Assembly: GCF_034190915.1 (NCBI RefSeq)
Contig: NW_026947484.1
Span: 211,680,657-211,744,656 of the forward strand
Direction of reading: 5' to 3'
DNA: 64,000 nt
From: Cavia porcellus
Taxonomy: Eukaryota > Chordata > Mammalia > Rodentia > Caviidae
Part shown: piece by piece, positions 61,761-64,000 of the stretch
Layout: each line of letters starts with the position of its first letter
Numbering within the stretch: position 1 is the first letter of the stretch
Notes under the pieces: model-generated
Database searches by the model: none
Told to the model about the DNA's origin: nothing
The model's input: only the letters and a program-made list of their open reading frames with translations
Made by a program: the position numbers and the translations under genes

Positions 61761-62160
61761 CCAGATCTGTACATATCTATACATGGAGATAAGGCCAAGT
61801 TTATTCAAAATGAAGATGGTTGCTCTTCTTTTAAGGAAATTCAAGTAGAGTCATCTGGGTGGTTTCCCACATCTCCCAAAATTCTCCCTATTCTTGCTGA
61901 CTATATTCCAATTCTCTTCTTCCTCTGACACCTGTTATGGTAACATGCTGATCTTACCTCCCCTAACCATCCAATGAGAACAAGCCAGATCCTCCCATAC
62001 CTAATTTATTGAAAATCTTCCAAGTCCACAAGGTTGTAGCTGAAATGGAGTAGGTCCCACCTGGTCTTCCTCACAACTCCAACAGCAATCAAAGTCGCTG
62101 GGCTACCATCTTGGTTCCATGTCATTCAGGCTAAGTGGTGCCCTCCTAACCCTAGTACCT
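61761..62160 (+). pseudogene. ERV pol remnant: integrase C-terminus only
   Basis: HLVFLTTPTAIKVAG and LPSWFHVIQAKW at about 62054-62140 fit the C-terminal end of a gamma-type integrase. Reverse transcriptase, RNase H and the integrase core are not present between protease and here, so pol carries a multi-kilobase deletion. 61761-61957 is unassigned. Confidence 0.7.
61958..62077 (+). repeat. 120-bp direct duplication, copy B
   Basis: Partner of 61347-61466. This copy runs straight into the integrase-like reading, so it looks like the original location. Confidence 0.95.
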
Positions 62161-62399
62161 GGACTCTAAACATCCTGAATGGTCATGACATCTCCTGTCT
62201 CCCAAATGCCTACACCTCACTAAAATTCCTCAATAAACCTCCAACCTGACTAATATAGTGCTATTTTCTTGAGACACAACTCTTTATTCTCTTAAGAGTT
62301 TTCCTCTTTGCTGTTAGGTTCTGGGTAGTATTCCCAAAAGACTTTCATACTGTACACAAAGTAGCCTTTCTTTTTTCCTATGGGATAGTCATAGTGGGA

Positions 62400-63990
62400 A
62401 TCTATGCTCTCACTTGCCTGATAAAGTATCCTGAGTCTCAAATCTACATTTTCCAAACATGATTCATCTCTTAGGCCTTACATTCCTCATGCTTCTCACT
62501 CCCTCCAGCCTGGTCCTTGGACCAATGTCAAGTCCTGCCCACAGTTTTACTCCTACATTATTGAAGAGGGAATAATTGTCTCTCACAGCTTCACTCCATC
62601 TAACTCTAAGCTCCCTACTGTCATCTTGTGTCTTATACTCAGACTTGGGACAAAAACAGAAGCCATGAAATGTATGCTGTAGTTGTCATATAGACATATG
62701 CTGCCATCAAAATGGCCTAGTTGTAACCCCCCGACTGTCTACACATCAACACTTATATGTGGGTCCCTATTGTTTTTATGTTGATAAATGGGGATGTGAA
62801 ACCATCGGTATATACCCAGGAGCTAAGGGGACTTGGAAATGATCAGATCCATTTGTCTCAGTTTAGATTAGAGGTGTCAATGAAAACTACTCCAGATGAG
62901 TAATACTTACAATCTCAAATGTATAAGACCCACAGTATCTTCTGGGTAAAACTTGGGGCCTTTGGACCCATAATAGGGTAATTATCTCACCTTAAGGAGC
63001 AAACTCATAACCCTTTACTCACCATCAACAGCTCCATAAACCCAACCTTACTACTACATACCATCTTACAAAACCAACCGCCTCCTATTCCTCATCTTCT
63101 CACTCATGCATGTGACACCCTCTCTCCCTCCTCAAGCTTCAAAGAATGCTGGCTCTGTATTCCACGCAGGCAAGACCTTCACATGGCAGCTCCTACACAC
63201 TGGGATATCTCGCACCTATCCTTTCCACTTAACCCAGCAATAATAGCCCTTTCTCTATTCACAACTTAGAACAATGGTCAACTAATCTTGTTTGTCTAAT
63301 CTCTCTGTCTAAAAACTCCTCTCTTCAGCTGGAAGAGCTTCCCTACTATGCTCATTACATTGCACACACATGAAGGGATGGCTTCTAGGCTGCAAGACAG
63401 GAGTTTACACTTACTGTTATGGTTTATGTTCAAATGCCCTCCCCTAAGCCTCATGCAATCATGGACACAGCCAAATCTAGCATCTGTGATTGATTCGTTG
63501 TCTAGTGCTCGGATTGATGGTTTGAGTGCTACATCCACCCAGGGGTGGAGCCAGCATACAGTGTACAGGCGGAAGAATGCATGTCTTTTTTCTCTTTCCT
63601 GGTTCATGCTTTGCTGTTTGCAGTGGCCATGAACAGCTTCTTCAATCATTGCCATTCTGCCTTGGAGCTGATTAAATACGTACTGAAACTTCTAAAATTG
63701 TAAGAAATAAACCTTTCCTTGCTTCACCTGGGGATCAGGTACTTTGTATCAACAATGAGAAAAAAATAACTAAGACACTTGCCTTCCTCCTCATTTGACA
63801 GAAACCTGTACCCTGGTTCTTCTTGTTCTGGCTCTGACAGTAAACTCGCCAGTCTCTATGGAGCGCTCTCTCTTATCTCAATCCCAGGACGTGCATCTCA
63901 TCAGAAAGACAAAGGTGGCCCACATCTTAGCCCTAATTGATGTGGGTGTCCTTTCTGTAGTCTGAGCTGGCTTCAGGGTAGGAGGAGGTA
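62400..63990 (+). pseudogene. ERV env remnant
   Basis: Leader-like hydrophobic stretch near 62460-62520 (HLLGLTFLMLLTPSSLVLG). The CWLC surface-subunit motif of gamma-type Env is seen at 63147-63158. A later reading at 63780-63960 resumes the same gene after the inserted LTR. Many stops; no intact protein. The window ends within env or just after the subunit junction. Confidence 0.75.
63410..63782 (+). mobile_element. Solo MaLR-type LTR in env with 5-bp target duplication
   Basis: TGTTATGGTTTATGTTCAAA to ATAACTAAGACA (63415-63777), with AAATAAACCTTTCC near the 3' end, is typical of ERVL-MaLR LTRs. Flanks CTTAC (63410-63414) and CTTGC (63778-63782) differ at one base. It interrupts the env reading. 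Confidence 0.8.
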
Positions 63991-64000
63991 GGCTCAGCTG

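Larger units (their letters stand above)
58080..64000 (+). mobile_element. Decayed class I (gammaretrovirus-like) ERV, 5' part to env
   Basis: Order: putative 5' LTR end (to 58384), primer site (58388-58405), leader, gag, protease, a heavily deleted pol, env. No 3' LTR is seen before the window ends. Every reading is broken by stops and frameshifts, so it is an old, non-coding copy. It is interrupted by an ID at 58795-58895, a reversed ID at 61011-61105 and a MaLR-type LTR at 63415-63777. Confidence 0.85.

Noticed and set aside
52768..64000. Search for EPCAM exons upstream of MSH2
   Set aside because: Nothing resembling EPCAM coding sequence was seen. It probably lies beyond 64000.

Overview
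This window is mammalian nuclear DNA, most likely from a non-murid rodent. The evidence is an intron-exon gene orthologous to human MSH2 plus rodent-type SINEs: dozens of 7SL-derived B1-like copies and tRNA-derived ID copies, many of the B1 copies with an internal duplication. The young ID copies carry a distinctive 3' end (GGTACCGATAAAAAGGAAA) that I loosely associate with castorimorph (beaver-type) rodents. That species call is low confidence.

The only intact gene is MSH2, on the minus strand. Exons 1 to 7 are present (52335 down to 7518). All have consensus GT/AG borders, and each has exactly the length known for its human counterpart (211, 155, 279, 147, 150, 134 and 200 nt). Together they encode residues 1 to 425: the mismatch-binding domain, the connector domain and most of the first part of the lever domain. 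Exon 8 onward lies beyond base 1. The promoter is a CpG island around 51980-52760. The upstream 11.6 kb holds no exon I recognise; EPCAM, the usual upstream neighbour, should lie beyond 64000.

Intron 7 (1-7517) holds SINEs and a diverged 182-bp tandem duplication. Intron 6 (7718-34608) holds several LTRs, an L1 insertion with a 16-bp target duplication (15057-16630), an unexplained exon-like segment (19312-19411) and a 12.6-kb nest of L1 sequence (21.9-34.5 kb). Within that nest, one element appears to join ORF1 directly to the 3' UTR with no ORF2 (HAL1-like). Introns 5 to 3 are short or moderate; they hold a palindromic DNA-transposon fossil and L1-3'UTR-tailed elements. Intron 2 holds an antisense processed pseudogene of the Polycomb E3 ligase gene RNF2, broken up by later insertions, and a dense SINE field that includes a chimeric ID-B1 element. 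Intron 1 is mostly SINEs.

Upstream of MSH2, 56.8-64.0 kb is a retroviral graveyard. It has two related LTRs, then a badly decayed class I (gammaretrovirus-like) endogenous retrovirus whose primer site resembles tRNA-His. Remnants of gag, protease, the integrase C-terminus and env are recognisable. Most of pol is deleted, a 120-bp segment is duplicated, and a MaLR-type LTR sits in env. No autonomous unknown system was found. The best leads are the ORF2-less L1, the 145-bp repeat architecture of the L1 3' UTRs, the candidate orphan exon, the ERV-internal CCATCTTG/CACATG repeat cluster, the 120-bp ERV duplication and the ID-B1 chimera.
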